Shown piece by piece: positions 44,871 to 54,117 of a DNA stretch of 64,000 bases. Source of the stretch: Chryseobacterium vrystaatense (GTDB lineage: Bacteria; Bacteroidota; Bacteroidia; Flavobacteriales; Weeksellaceae); NCBI RefSeq assembly GCF_000737765.1, contig NZ_JPRI01000010.1:124001-188000 (forward strand), in the 5' to 3' direction. The position numbers were made by a program, and so were the translations under genes. Under the pieces are notes generated by a model, which had not been told where the DNA came from, ran no database searches, and worked only from the letters and a program-made list of their open reading frames with translations. Each line of letters begins with the position of its first letter. Position 1 is the stretch's first letter.

Positions 44871-46061
44871 TTATGCTAAAACTTCTTTTACTTTGTTTGC
44901 AGCTTCTTCCAAAGTAATTGCTGAATGTACAGGAAGACCTGAATCATCAATTAATTTTTTAGCTTCTACAGCGTTAGTTCCCTGTAATCTTACGATCAAC
45001 GGAACCGGAAGGCTACCCATTGCTCTGTAAGCATCTACAACTCCCTGAGCTACTCTGTCACATCTTACGATACCACCGAAGATATTGATCAGGATTGCTT
45101 TTACGTTAGGATCTCTAAGGATGATTCCGAAAGCAGTCTGTACTCTCTGAGCATCTGCAGTACCTCCTACGTCAAGGAAGTTAGCTGGGTTACCACCAGA
45201 TAATTTGATGATATCCATAGTTGCCATTGCAAGACCAGCTCCGTTTACCATACAAGCAACGTTACCGTCAAGTTTTACAAAGTTAAGACCAGCTTCACCA
45301 GCTTCAACATCCATTGGATCTTCTTCTCTTGTATCTCTCAATTCAGCTAAGTCTTTGTGACGGAACAATGAGTTGTCATCCAAAGTTACTTTAGCATCTA
45401 CAGCGATAATTTTGTTATCAGAAGTTTTCAACACAGGGTTGATTTCGAAAAGAGAAGCATCAATTCCTGTATAAGCATTGTAAAGAGAAGCAATGAATTT
45501 TGTGAATTCTTTGAATGCATTTCCTTCAAGACCTAAGTTGAAAGCAATTTTTCTAGCCTGGAAACCTTGAAGACCTAAAGCAGGATCAATGATTTCTTTG
45601 TGGATCAAATGAGGAGTTACTTCAGCAACGTGCTCAATATCCATACCTCCTTCAGTAGAATATACGATTGTATTTTTACCTTCAGCTCTGTCTAAAAGAA
45701 TAGAAACATAAAATTCTTTAGTTTCAGTTTCTCCCGGATAATAAACATCTTCTGCAACCAAAACAGAGTGTACTTTTTTACCTTCAGCAGAAGTTTGTGG
45801 AGTTACCAACTGCATTCCGATGATATTCTGAGCGTTTTCTTTAAGTTTATCCATGTTTGGAGAAAACTTAACACCCCCACCTTTACCACGACCACCTGCG
45901 TGAATCTGTGCTTTTACAACCCAAGCCTGCGCTCCGGTTTCAGCAGTCAATTTTTCAGCAGCTGCTACAGCCTCATCTACGTTATTCGCTACGAAACCAC
46001 GTTGGATAGCTACTCCATACTTTGATAAAATCTCTTTTGATTGATACTCGTGAAGATTCAT
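44871..46061 (-). CDS. sucC: Succinyl-CoA synthetase, beta subunit
   Basis: 396-residue ATP-grasp subunit of the TCA-cycle enzyme that interconverts succinyl-CoA and succinate with ADP/ATP or GDP/GTP. MNLHEYQSKEILSKYGV, VKAQIHAGGRGKGGGVK (ATP-grasp loop), EINPV, and MVNGAGLAMATMDIIKLSGGNPANFLDVGG are all standard. The alpha subunit gene sucD is not adjacent, which is common in this group. It carries its own promoter and terminator. Confidence 0.97.
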   Translation of the reverse strand: MNLHEYQSKEILSKYGVAIQRGFVANNVDEAVAAAEKLTAETGAQAWVVKAQIHAGGRGKGGGVKFSPNMDKLKENAQNIIGMQLVTPQTSAEGKKVHSVLVAEDVYYPGETETKEFYVSILLDRAEGKNTIVYSTEGGMDIEHVAEVTPHLIHKEIIDPALGLQGFQARKIAFNLGLEGNAFKEFTKFIASLYNAYTGIDASLFEINPVLKTSDNKIIAVDAKVTLDDNSLFRHKDLAELRDTREEDPMDVEAGEAGLNFVKLDGNVACMVNGAGLAMATMDIIKLSGGNPANFLDVGGTADAQRVQTAFGIILRDPNVKAILINIFGGIVRCDRVAQGVVDAYRAMGSLPVPLIVRLQGTNAVEAKKLIDDSGLPVHSAITLEEAANKVKEVLA

Positions 46062-46099
46062 ATTATTTTTATTATTTTATTTTAAAATTTAAAGGTTGA

Positions 46100-46107
46100 C
46101 AAATTTA
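46100..46107 (-). promoter_or_regulatory. -7 box of sucC
   Basis: TAAATTTG on the minus strand, 38 bp before the sucC ATG. Confidence 0.5.
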
Positions 46108-46185
46108 CTAAAAAGAGTTTAGATTTAAAGAATTACCATAGAGAAGTTGAAAGCAAATTTCAAATTATGACAAAAATCAACCTTC

Positions 46186-47070
46186 TTATTTTAACTCCTC
46201 TGCCGTCATGACCTTTTCATTAAGAATATTTTCCCACAACCTGTAATCGGAAACTCTGAAGCCGTTATGGGAAAGTCTGAAATAAAAATCATAAGATCCT
46301 CCCACAATTCCTTTTTCAGGCATGTACACCAGTCTATCTATTCCCCTATGCTCATTGTATCCGTCGATGTTCCACCATCCGTCAAAAGTCCAGAACTGAT
46401 AGGCTGTATTTCCCTTAATTCTATATTCTTTAGACAGATAATTTCTGAAAGAGAACGGATCACTAAGATTTCGGAGACGATCTAAGTCTCTTACATCCAT
46501 GATGAATTTTCGCCCGGGGAACTGTTCTTTAAAACTCTTCTCAACCTCATTTACCGTGACTTTCTGTTCAGATATGTTAAGCGTTCCGTATGAAGAAACC
46601 AAAGGCCCTTTCAGGGAGGTAATATTGAAAAACTCAGTCAGACAAAGTTTAGAAACATAATACCTGTTATTTACCTTTTTGATCAGTTTGAAATCTAGCC
46701 TCTTTTTTTCCGGAGTATTGGAAACCAACCAATCTGAAACTATTTCTTTTACTTTTGATTTTGAAATTATATCCTCTTTGCTTAATTTCTCAAAATCCAG
46801 GACAGTCCAGTTCTGTCCTCTCTCATCTGTTCCCGGGAGAATGCTCTCATCAAGATCAGGAAGTACTGAAAGTAAGAGTATATGATTTGGGCTAAGATAA
46901 ACATTATACATATTTACATTTTTCCTGATTCCATACAATTCAGACGTATCCAGTGTATACGTTTCAACTTTAAAATCGGTCTTTAGACTGTCCAGAAAGA
47001 AATATTTCTGGGGAAAGGCTAAACAAGGTGTGAATCCGAGCAAGAATAGGATTCTTTTCATTAATTTCAT
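46186..47070 (-). CDS. Secreted protein of unknown function
   Basis: 294 residues. A short signal peptide ends near LAFPQ. The rest is an alpha/beta mix rich in Lys, Asp and aromatic residues, with GNTAYQFWTFDGWWNIDGYNEHRGIDRLVY near the C-terminus. I do not recognise the family. Two starts are possible (ATG at 47070 or three codons later at 47061); either keeps the signal peptide. No partner gene is evident. Confidence 0.65.
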   Translation of the reverse strand: MKLMKRILFLLGFTPCLAFPQKYFFLDSLKTDFKVETYTLDTSELYGIRKNVNMYNVYLSPNHILLLSVLPDLDESILPGTDERGQNWTVLDFEKLSKEDIISKSKVKEIVSDWLVSNTPEKKRLDFKLIKKVNNRYYVSKLCLTEFFNITSLKGPLVSSYGTLNISEQKVTVNEVEKSFKEQFPGRKFIMDVRDLDRLRNLSDPFSFRNYLSKEYRIKGNTAYQFWTFDGWWNIDGYNEHRGIDRLVYMPEKGIVGGSYDFYFRLSHNGFRVSDYRLWENILNEKVMTAEELK

Positions 47071-47184
47071 TTGTGCTGATTAATTTTTAATTGACTTTCT
47101 ATAACATAAAAAAGCGATCACAAACCAATAAAAAATAGATCCAGTAAAAAAGTCTTATTTTTTTATCTATCTGTTAAATTTGTT

Positions 47185-48462
47185 TTATTCTTCAGATAAT
47201 TTTTCAGACTGTGACCCTATAAACGGAATTTTAGGAGCCAGGAAATATCCCGTCAGACTGGCAAAAAGAATCGGGACAAAATAGGTAAATCCGGTTAAAG
47301 TTCCCAGAATAATCGTAGTACTCATCGGAGTCCTTGTCACGCAGGCATTGATGGCAGCCATACAGCTTACAATTGCTAAGGTAGTATCTACAGTAGGAAA
47401 TAACTGATGAATAATCAGTCCTAAAGTTGTTCCCACAAAAAACAGAGGAATAATGAAACCTCCCCTCCATCCAGAAGTTACGGTAACAGCAATTGCAATG
47501 ATTTTAAAGACCAGAATCACGATTAAAAAGTTCAGTGCAAAATTCCCGTTAATCAGTTGGTTGATCTCATGATGACCGAAATATCTTGTCATGGGAAAGT
47601 TATAGGCAATAATCCCCAAAATAATTCCACCAGCCAAAGTTTTCACATAGATAGGAAACGGTCTGTATTCAAAAACTTTTTTGAAAAATTTCACGACAAA
47701 AATAAAGATCCATCCAAAAATCGTTGCTACCACACCAAACAAAAAAGCATAAATAAAATCATACACTCCCGAATAATGATAGGCCTTCAAATCCCACGTT
47801 GCCCCGATTCCCAAATGAATAATCAAAGCAAACATCACATAGCTGAAACAGCTGGCTACCAAAGCCGGAATAATGGCTTTATAATACTCTACTGCATGTC
47901 TGTGATGCAGAATTTCAAGTGAAAAGAGACTTCCTCCCAGAGGAGCACCAAACAAAGCGGTAAAGCCTGAAGCCATACCTGCAATACTTAGAGAACGTAA
48001 TTCTTCTCCTTTCAGTCTGAAAATTTTCCCAAGCCAGGTTCCTGTAGATCCAGTCACCTGAACCAATGGTGCCTCCGGACCAAGACTTCCTCCGGATGCT
48101 ACACAGAACAATGACGAAAGGATCATGGAAGGATTGTTTTTTGGATCCAGTTTTCCTTTGTTAAATCTGATATTATTAACGATCAGGTGTATTTCGCCGG
48201 GATCTCCGATAAAGTGAATTACAAGTCCTGCCAGTAATCCACAAATGGCCATGGTAGGAATCACCATCCATCCCTGAAACTGCACTAAAAATTCTGTAAA
48301 ATGTTCCAATATAATCCAGTAACCACCCGCAATTGCTCCACCTACAAGACCGGTGAATGCCCACATGAAAAAAGTACGGCTGAATACAAACGGATTGAAT
48401 CTTATAGGCTGGTCCAGAAGATTAAATGTTTTTATTAACCGTCTTCTTCTATTGATTTTCAT
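47185..48462 (-). CDS. ClC-type chloride channel or antiporter
   Basis: 425 residues with about ten membrane segments. ClC signatures are present: a GDPGEIH loop where GSGIP usually lies, GSLGPEAPLVQVTGSTG carrying the gating glutamate, and GWRGGFIIPLFFVGTTLG for the GxFxP motif. There are no C-terminal CBS domains. Prokaryotic ClC proteins exchange Cl- for H+, or F- in one clade; I cannot tell which this is. Confidence 0.9.
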   Translation of the reverse strand: MKINRRRRLIKTFNLLDQPIRFNPFVFSRTFFMWAFTGLVGGAIAGGYWIILEHFTEFLVQFQGWMVIPTMAICGLLAGLVIHFIGDPGEIHLIVNNIRFNKGKLDPKNNPSMILSSLFCVASGGSLGPEAPLVQVTGSTGTWLGKIFRLKGEELRSLSIAGMASGFTALFGAPLGGSLFSLEILHHRHAVEYYKAIIPALVASCFSYVMFALIIHLGIGATWDLKAYHYSGVYDFIYAFLFGVVATIFGWIFIFVVKFFKKVFEYRPFPIYVKTLAGGIILGIIAYNFPMTRYFGHHEINQLINGNFALNFLIVILVFKIIAIAVTVTSGWRGGFIIPLFFVGTTLGLIIHQLFPTVDTTLAIVSCMAAINACVTRTPMSTTIILGTLTGFTYFVPILFASLTGYFLAPKIPFIGSQSEKLSEE

Positions 48463-48519
48463 TTTAATTTATTTTAAATATTAAAAGAATATCATCATTT
48501 GTCTTAAAAGTATTTTTGT

Positions 48520-49206
48520 CTATTCAAACTTTAATACAATTGGCTGGGAAAATTGCTGCACAATTGCTTTTTTATCATAAAACAGGGGTTTTTCAAGGCC
48601 TCCGATTGCATATAAAAACAATGCACTGATGATATTGAATTCGGTTCCGGATGTACCGCTGTATTGTACATTCTTGAATTTACCGTCCACATCAATGATG
48701 AAGGTAAGTTTACACCTGTAGGTTCCTTCACCGATTTCATCTACCAAATACACAGGAAAATTTGCAGTCACCTGTTTTTTCAAATCTTCAAGCTGTTTAT
48801 AATTTTCAATTTGGGTAACATCGACAGACTTACTTTTTATCTGATTTTGCGGAGTATTTTCTGGTGGAGATACAGTGGATTCAGCCTGAATTTCGTTACT
48901 CGTCTTAAACAAAATACTTTTATCGATTTTCCCAATGATCACATCTTTGTCATATATGTCCTGATACAGATTTTTTAGGCTTTTTAATTTTTCGGTGTAA
49001 AAAACTCTGTATTTCTCAGAATATAAACCGGGATCTTTTTTATAATCATAACGACCTGTACTGTCCGAAAAACGTTTTTGTATATTTTTCACTTCCGTGA
49101 AAATTTTTCCATTATGCAATTGCATCTTTCCTTGTGCATTTACCTTTTGAATGCTTAGAAAAAAAGTGATGAGCGTAATAAAAAACAGGGTAAGGCAGTT
49201 ATTCAT
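48520..49206 (-). CDS. Secreted protein with TonB-C-terminal-like domain
   Basis: 228 residues. Signal peptide MNNCLTLFFITLITFFLSIQKVNAQ. A charged middle region of about 110 residues is followed by a C-terminal domain, YRCKLTFIIDVDGKFKNVQY, EFNIISALFLYAIGG, QFSQPIVLKFE, that follows the TonB-C/energy-transduction pattern (hydrophobic strand, helix, strand). There is no N-terminal TM anchor or proline-rich linker, so it is not a full TonB. Function is unknown. Confidence 0.7.
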   Translation of the reverse strand: MNNCLTLFFITLITFFLSIQKVNAQGKMQLHNGKIFTEVKNIQKRFSDSTGRYDYKKDPGLYSEKYRVFYTEKLKSLKNLYQDIYDKDVIIGKIDKSILFKTSNEIQAESTVSPPENTPQNQIKSKSVDVTQIENYKQLEDLKKQVTANFPVYLVDEIGEGTYRCKLTFIIDVDGKFKNVQYSGTSGTEFNIISALFLYAIGGLEKPLFYDKKAIVQQFSQPIVLKFE

Positions 49207-49273
49207 TTTTTTATTTTTCAGAAGGCACAGTCTATCATCGAGAGTGCCTTCTTTTTGTAGATTGAACTACTGA

Positions 49274-49660
49274 TTATATTTTTGTTTTGGCGAAATACCA
49301 GATCAGCATTCCCCAGCTTAAAATCATAAAGAGACCTCCAAGAGGAGTAATGGGTCCTAAAAATTTCAAGTTGGCTCCCAGATAATCCTGTAAACTCAGG
49401 AAATAAATACTGAAAGAAAACAATAGGGTTCCGGCGATCATTAAAATAGAAATCCATTTTTGTGATGAGGTATCAAATTTTAAGATATATCCTACAATCA
49501 ATAAAAAGAATGCAGCATACATCTGATATCTCACTCCTGTTTCAAAACTTTCCAGTCTTTCAACAGACAATATTTTTTTTAAAGCGTGCGCGCCAAAAGC
49601 TCCCAGAATAACTGACAGCATTCCATATGCAGCACCGAAAATTAAAGTAATTGTTTTCAT
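49274..49660 (-). CDS. DUF423 family membrane protein
   Basis: 128 residues with four membrane segments. MKTITLIFGAAYGMLSVILGAFGAHALKK, SFETGVRYQMYAAFFLLIVG, LLFSFSIYFLSL and ITPLGGLFMILSWGMLIW match the DUF423 (YgdD-like) family, which has no established function. Its ATG is one base after the stop of the DUF3298-like gene, so they form an operon. Confidence 0.9.
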   Translation of the reverse strand: MKTITLIFGAAYGMLSVILGAFGAHALKKILSVERLESFETGVRYQMYAAFFLLIVGYILKFDTSSQKWISILMIAGTLLFSFSIYFLSLQDYLGANLKFLGPITPLGGLFMILSWGMLIWYFAKTKI

Positions 49661-49661
49661 T

Positions 49662-50741
49662 TTATAATTCTTCTAATTCTAGATTTAAATATTTTTTTGT
49701 TTTGTAATCCTGCCAGGTTCCCACCATTTTACTGCCTTTCATATCCGCTTCTATAAGCGCTTTCGGCATCCATTGATTCGTATCCTCACTATAATAATCA
49801 TTTTCTGTGATTGAGATATGGCTTCCATTCAACTTCCCGTTCCACTCAATTAGTTTCTTATTTTTATCATACCAGTATACAGCAGAAAAAGACGTTTTAT
49901 CATGATCTCCATATAGATATCTGATCAAAACAGTAATGGGATATTTATGGTCTATTTTACCTTTAAACAATTTATACTGAATACCAGTAGCATCCGGTTT
50001 TTCAGAACCCGAAAGAAGATTTTTTGCATAAGGGCTCCAGTATTTTTCCAGATCTTTGTAAGGAATTTCAATGGTGTGTCTTCCCAGATCATCCAATGCT
50101 CTCATTGCATGATTGGAACATCTTCCGGCCACAAAAGTCAGTTGATCCTTTCCAAAAAAAAATTCGATATACCTTAAGGTATGCTCCATAAAGCAGTCTT
50201 CATACATCGCAATCTGATCCTGAACTTCTACATCCGGATCTTTCTCTGCCCGTAATTGAACAAGAAAGTCATCCACTCTCTTCTTTACTTTTTGATTGAT
50301 TATATTTTCAATGGTTTTAACTGCACCAGGCTTAAACAGATCCTGACAATTGATCAAATTTCCTGTCCTCAGATCAAAATTATACGATTTTGAGAAACCC
50401 TCAGGATAAGCTCCTGATGCCTCTCCTTCCATACTAATGCTTAAAATATTTTTAGGCGTTTCTAATTTTTCCCAGCTGTAAAAATAGAGATAATTGGTAG
50501 AGGCTATCGTCGCCGAAGAAGCCTTCTTAAAAGGATTGGGTCCGGAATCCGGTACATATTCCAGCTCATTGACCTGCAGAAAAGTATTGATCTTCTTTTC
50601 GATCAAAGAATTCTGTGGATAGGAAATCACGGGAAATACAGCTTCTTCAGATTTCGGCTGGAGATCACTGATCTTCACATTTTTCTGTTGCGAAAAACTT
50701 AAACCCGAAATCAATAGAAAGAAGAGTATTTTCCTTTTCAT
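49662..50741 (-). CDS. Secreted DUF3298-like protein
   Basis: 359 residues. Signal peptide MKRKILFFLLISGLSFSQQ. The middle part, ILSISMEGEASGAYPEGFSKSYNFDLRTGNLINCQDLFK, matches the DUF3298/PdaC-C-type domain (a pattern of GAYP, FDLxTG and DLF) found in RsiV and related secreted proteins. RsiV binds lysozyme, but similarity here is limited to the domain, so no ligand is proposed. It lies between a 53-residue membrane protein (6 bp away) and DUF423 (1 bp). Confidence 0.72.
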   Translation of the reverse strand: MKRKILFFLLISGLSFSQQKNVKISDLQPKSEEAVFPVISYPQNSLIEKKINTFLQVNELEYVPDSGPNPFKKASSATIASTNYLYFYSWEKLETPKNILSISMEGEASGAYPEGFSKSYNFDLRTGNLINCQDLFKPGAVKTIENIINQKVKKRVDDFLVQLRAEKDPDVEVQDQIAMYEDCFMEHTLRYIEFFFGKDQLTFVAGRCSNHAMRALDDLGRHTIEIPYKDLEKYWSPYAKNLLSGSEKPDATGIQYKLFKGKIDHKYPITVLIRYLYGDHDKTSFSAVYWYDKNKKLIEWNGKLNGSHISITENDYYSEDTNQWMPKALIEADMKGSKMVGTWQDYKTKKYLNLELEEL

Positions 50742-50747
50742 TATTCC

Positions 50748-50909
50748 TTACTTTATAAAGATTAAAATAATTTTTGCAACCAAGGTTGAAATGCCCAGTA
50801 TAATAAACACATTGGACAGTTTTTTAGAATTTCTAAATCCTGGCGATGTCGTTTTCTTCAGAAAAATTCCAAAGGCGATAAATATAAGGGGTAAAATGAT
50901 CTGCAGCAT
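50748..50909 (-). CDS. 53-residue membrane protein of unknown function
   Basis: The open frame starts at an ATG overlapping the stop of the HMG-CoA reductase gene by one base (TAATG) and ends 6 bp before the next gene. It reads MLQIILPLIFIAFGIFL, KKTTSPGFRNSKK, LSNVFIILGISTLVAKIIL, IFIK: two hydrophobic helices joined by a basic loop. The tight coupling on both sides and the clean hydrophobic pattern argue it is real. Function is unknown. Confidence 0.75.
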   Translation of the reverse strand: MLQIILPLIFIAFGIFLKKTTSPGFRNSKKLSNVFIILGISTLVAKIILIFIK

Positions 50910-52237
50910 TATTGAGCTCTTAATCTGTTAAATTCATTAATAACTTCATGATGACTCACCGTTTTATCTTTGAAATACGTTACAAAATGTTGCTTTTCCT
51001 CTTCAGTAGCACCCATTTGATTTAAAATATTCAATAAGTGCATTTTCATGTGTCCTTTCTGAATACCGGTGGTTACTAAAGAACGAAGTGCTCCGAAGTT
51101 TTGGGCAAGGCCGGAAACAGCAAGAATACTCATCAGCCCCTGTGCAGAAGGTTTTCCAAGAAGTGCCAGTGAGAATTTTACCAGTGGATGCAGATTGGTA
51201 AGCCCTCCTACTACTCCCACAGAGATCGGAAGATCAATCCAGAATCTGAAAATTCCGTTATCTATTGTACAGTGCGTTAAAGACCTGTATTGTCCGTCTC
51301 TCGCAGCATAGGCATGAGCACAGGCTTCTGTTGCTCTAAAGTCATTTCCCGTGGCGATTACTACTGCATCTACCCCATTCATAATTCCTTTATTGTGAGT
51401 TGTCGCGCGGAAAGGTTCTATTTCAGCAATGGTAACTGCCTGTTTGAACTTTCTTGCAAATTCTTCATTGGAAATTCCACTGTCATCTTTTAAATCTTCG
51501 ATTTTACATGAAACCTCAGCTCTTACCAGACAGTCCGGTGTAAAGTTGGAAAGAATATTCATCACAATCTGAAGTGAGTTCTTTTCCTCCTGTGTAAAAT
51601 CTTCACTTGTTGCAATCTCCTGCTTTAATGTTTTTCCGAACTGCTCAAGACATGAATTGATAAAATTCGCACCCATGGAATCTACCGTATCAAAGCTTGC
51701 TTTAAGCTGATAGTAATTCGGCATTTCAGCAGTTTTGTCTACAAGTTTGATATCTAAAATCCCTCCCCCTCTATTTCTCATATTTGAGGTGATAGCCTCT
51801 GTAGTTTCAAACAGTTTTTTCTTTAAATTAAAATTAAAGAAATGTAAAAGTTTATGAGGTTCTACATTAAATATAAAGTGGGTATGTCCTAATTTTTCAT
51901 TGTTAATAATAGTGGTTTTAAAACCTCCTTTATCAATCCAGAATTTGGCAGCTTTAGAAGCTGCAGCTACTACTGAACTTTCTTCAACAGCCATTGGAAG
52001 CGCGAATAGTTTGCCGTCAATTAAGAAATTGGGAGCAATTCCATAGGGCATATAGAAATTGGAGATCGTATTTTCAGAAAACTCTTCATGAAGTTTCTGA
52101 AGATCAGCATTTTCGTTCCAGTATTGTTTTAATATATTTTGATATTCTTCTTTTCCTTCAAGGTATTCGCTTACAAGCCAATCGATTTTTCCCTGTTTTG
52201 TAAGTTTAGAGAAACCTTCTACCGGTTTATGATCCAT
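50909..52237 (-). CDS. mvaA: Hydroxymethylglutaryl-CoA reductase (class II)
   Basis: 442 residues. Enzyme interconverting HMG-CoA and mevalonate. ENTISNFYMPYGIAPNFLIDGK with the catalytic Glu, PMAVEESSVVAAASKAAKFW, DAVVIATGNDFRATEACAHAYAARDGQY with the catalytic Asp, and GHMKMHLLNI near the C-terminus with the catalytic His all appear in order. Class II enzymes are often annotated degradative, but in flavobacteria the same class serves the mevalonate isoprenoid pathway, which I infer here. It heads an operon with three small or secreted protein genes. Confidence 0.94.
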   Translation of the reverse strand: MDHKPVEGFSKLTKQGKIDWLVSEYLEGKEEYQNILKQYWNENADLQKLHEEFSENTISNFYMPYGIAPNFLIDGKLFALPMAVEESSVVAAASKAAKFWIDKGGFKTTIINNEKLGHTHFIFNVEPHKLLHFFNFNLKKKLFETTEAITSNMRNRGGGILDIKLVDKTAEMPNYYQLKASFDTVDSMGANFINSCLEQFGKTLKQEIATSEDFTQEEKNSLQIVMNILSNFTPDCLVRAEVSCKIEDLKDDSGISNEEFARKFKQAVTIAEIEPFRATTHNKGIMNGVDAVVIATGNDFRATEACAHAYAARDGQYRSLTHCTIDNGIFRFWIDLPISVGVVGGLTNLHPLVKFSLALLGKPSAQGLMSILAVSGLAQNFGALRSLVTTGIQKGHMKMHLLNILNQMGATEEEKQHFVTYFKDKTVSHHEVINEFNRLRAQ

Positions 52238-52332
52238 AGCATAAATTTAATAGGTGTAAAGATAGTAATTTTGTCAGTCTCCATTGTTGATAACTTCCAT
52301 AGAAAAAAGTTGATAATTATATATTTTGGAAC

Positions 52333-52340
52333 TATTTTTG
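52333..52340 (+). promoter_or_regulatory. -7 box of the radical-SAM gene
   Basis: TATTTTTG matches TAnnTTTG, 40 bp before the ATG at 52381. Confidence 0.45.
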
Positions 52341-52380
52341 GATAAAGTTCTGATACAAATTGTAACACCCAGCGAAAAAT

Positions 52381-53640
52381 ATGAATTTTGAACGCCTGAA
52401 AGAAAAACTCGAAATCCTTGCTGATGCGGCGAAATATGATGTTTCCTGCTCATCCAGCGGAGGTACGAGAAAAAATAAAAAAGGCGCTTTAGGAGACAGC
52501 TCTGTAAGCGGGATCTGTCACACTTATACAGAAGATGGTCGATGTGTTTCCCTGCTCAAAATTTTACTGACCAACCATTGTATTTTCGACTGTGCTTATT
52601 GTGTATCTAGAAGTTCCAATGATATTAAACGGGCAGCATTTACGGTGGAAGAAGTGGTGGATCTCACTATAAATTTTTATCGTAGGAATTATATTGAAGG
52701 TCTGTTTCTGAGTTCCGGAATTTTCAAAAATGCAGATACTACGATGGAACGTCTGGTACGGGTTGCAAAAAGATTAAGGACTGAAGAAAATTTCAATGGC
52801 TACATTCATTTAAAATCTATTCCCGGTGCCAGTGATGAACTGATGCAGGAAGCTGCGTTGTATGCAGACAGGCTTTCTGTCAATATTGAGATTCCTACAG
52901 AAAGTGGATTGAAGCTGCTGGCTCCTGAAAAAAACCGCCAGGATATGATCAATCCTATGCGTTATATCCAGAAAGGAATCGACCAATATAAAGAGGAGAA
53001 GAAAATTTTCAGAAAAGTTCCGAAATTTGCCCCGGCGGGACAGTCTACCCAGATGATCGTAGGTGCTACCAATGAAAATGATCTGCAGATTATAAAAGTT
53101 GCTGACCATTTTTATAAAAACTTCAATATGAAAAGAGTGTATTATTCCGGATATGTTCCTGTTCTGGAAGATAAAAGACTCCCCTCTTTGACAACCGAAG
53201 TTCCGATGCTTCGTGAAAACCGTTTGTATCAGTCGGATTGGTTAATGAGATTTTATGGTTTTAAAGCCGAAGAAATTCTCGACCCCAATATGCCCTTTTT
53301 AGATTTAGAAGTCGATCCAAAGCTGAGCTGGGCTTTAAGGCATCTGCATCAATTCCCGGTTAATCTGCAAACTGCGGATTACCAAATGATTTTAAGGATT
53401 CCGGGAATTGGAGTAAAAACAGCACATAAAATCGTTCAGGCGCGCCGTTTTCAGGTTTTGAATATGGATCATTTAAAAAAACTAGGAGCTGCTGTGAACC
53501 GGGCAAAGTATTTTATAGACTTTAATGCAGGAAATGCATACTTGCGGTATTTAACAGATAAAAATTTAAGAAAACTGCTCATCGGTGGAAGTTCATCTAA
53601 ATTTCACAACCAGTTTTCGCAGCAGTTGACTTTATTTTGA
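52381..53640 (+). CDS. Putative DNA modification/repair radical-SAM protein (TIGR03916 type)
   Basis: 419 residues. The radical-SAM cluster motif is C67-IFD-C71-AY-C74 in LTNHCIFDCAYCVSRSS, with extra cysteines at 46 and 55 that may bind a second site. The C-terminal third has a helix-hairpin-helix, LRIPGIGVKTAHKIVQARRF, for DNA contact. Such proteins pair with TIGR03915 proteins in many bacteria and are proposed to act in DNA repair; the reaction is unproven. Here the partner lies 1.45 kb downstream, separated by HxlR and pirin genes. Confidence 0.9.
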   Translation: MNFERLKEKLEILADAAKYDVSCSSSGGTRKNKKGALGDSSVSGICHTYTEDGRCVSLLKILLTNHCIFDCAYCVSRSSNDIKRAAFTVEEVVDLTINFYRRNYIEGLFLSSGIFKNADTTMERLVRVAKRLRTEENFNGYIHLKSIPGASDELMQEAALYADRLSVNIEIPTESGLKLLAPEKNRQDMINPMRYIQKGIDQYKEEKKIFRKVPKFAPAGQSTQMIVGATNENDLQIIKVADHFYKNFNMKRVYYSGYVPVLEDKRLPSLTTEVPMLRENRLYQSDWLMRFYGFKAEEILDPNMPFLDLEVDPKLSWALRHLHQFPVNLQTADYQMILRIPGIGVKTAHKIVQARRFQVLNMDHLKKLGAAVNRAKYFIDFNAGNAYLRYLTDKNLRKLLIGGSSSKFHNQFSQQLTLF

Positions 53641-53684
53641 TCATATCCTTACCATTCTGACCACAAACCTGGAGTATTTACACA

Positions 53685-54023
53685 TTACATTTCTCTAATC
53701 GTCTTTTCTCTATGATCCTCACCCCATTTTTCCATAGAAGTCAACACTTCCTGAAGACTTTTACTATAGGGTGTCAATTCATATTCCACGGTAACAGGCT
53801 TGGTATCAAGAACTGTTCTGCTCACCAAACCATTGATTTCCAGCTCCTGCAATTCTTTAGATAAAATACGCGGTGTAATCCCCACTTCCCGGGACAATTC
53901 TCCAAACCGTCTTTTTCCACTCATCAAGACTGTCACTAAGACTAATTTCCATTTTCCCCCTACCACATCCAGTGTATCTTTAATGGCGCGGATAGATCTC
54001 TGGCATGTTTCTTTCGTATGCAT
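53685..54023 (-). CDS. HxlR family transcriptional regulator (1)
   Basis: 112-residue winged-HTH dimer. KDTLDVVGGKWKLVLVTVLMSGKRRFGELSREVGITPRILSKELQELEINGLV is the core, ending VEYELTPYSKSL. A single cysteine near the N-terminus (C7, in KETCQRS) is at the position of the redox-sensing thiol of YodB/HypR-type members. It is divergent from the pirin gene with 94 bp between them, which contain a tandem 15-bp repeat just upstream of its own start. Confidence 0.93.
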   Translation of the reverse strand: MHTKETCQRSIRAIKDTLDVVGGKWKLVLVTVLMSGKRRFGELSREVGITPRILSKELQELEINGLVSRTVLDTKPVTVEYELTPYSKSLQEVLTSMEKWGEDHREKTIREM

Positions 54024-54026
54024 AAG

Positions 54027-54059
54027 TATCCTTTTTGTAACTACTATCCTTTATGTAAC
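54027..54059. promoter_or_regulatory. Tandem 15-bp repeat, probable HxlR operator
   Basis: TATCCTTTTTGTAAC (54027-54041) and TATCCTTTATGTAAC (54045-54059) differ at one base and are spaced 18 bp. They lie 3 bp from the HxlR start and within the shared divergent promoter, where a regulator would control both hxlR and pirin. Confidence 0.6.
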
Positions 54060-54117
54060 ACATGATAAATTTAGAGTTTTTTTTCTGAAATTTGACTTAT
54101 AAATAAAAGCACTTACA

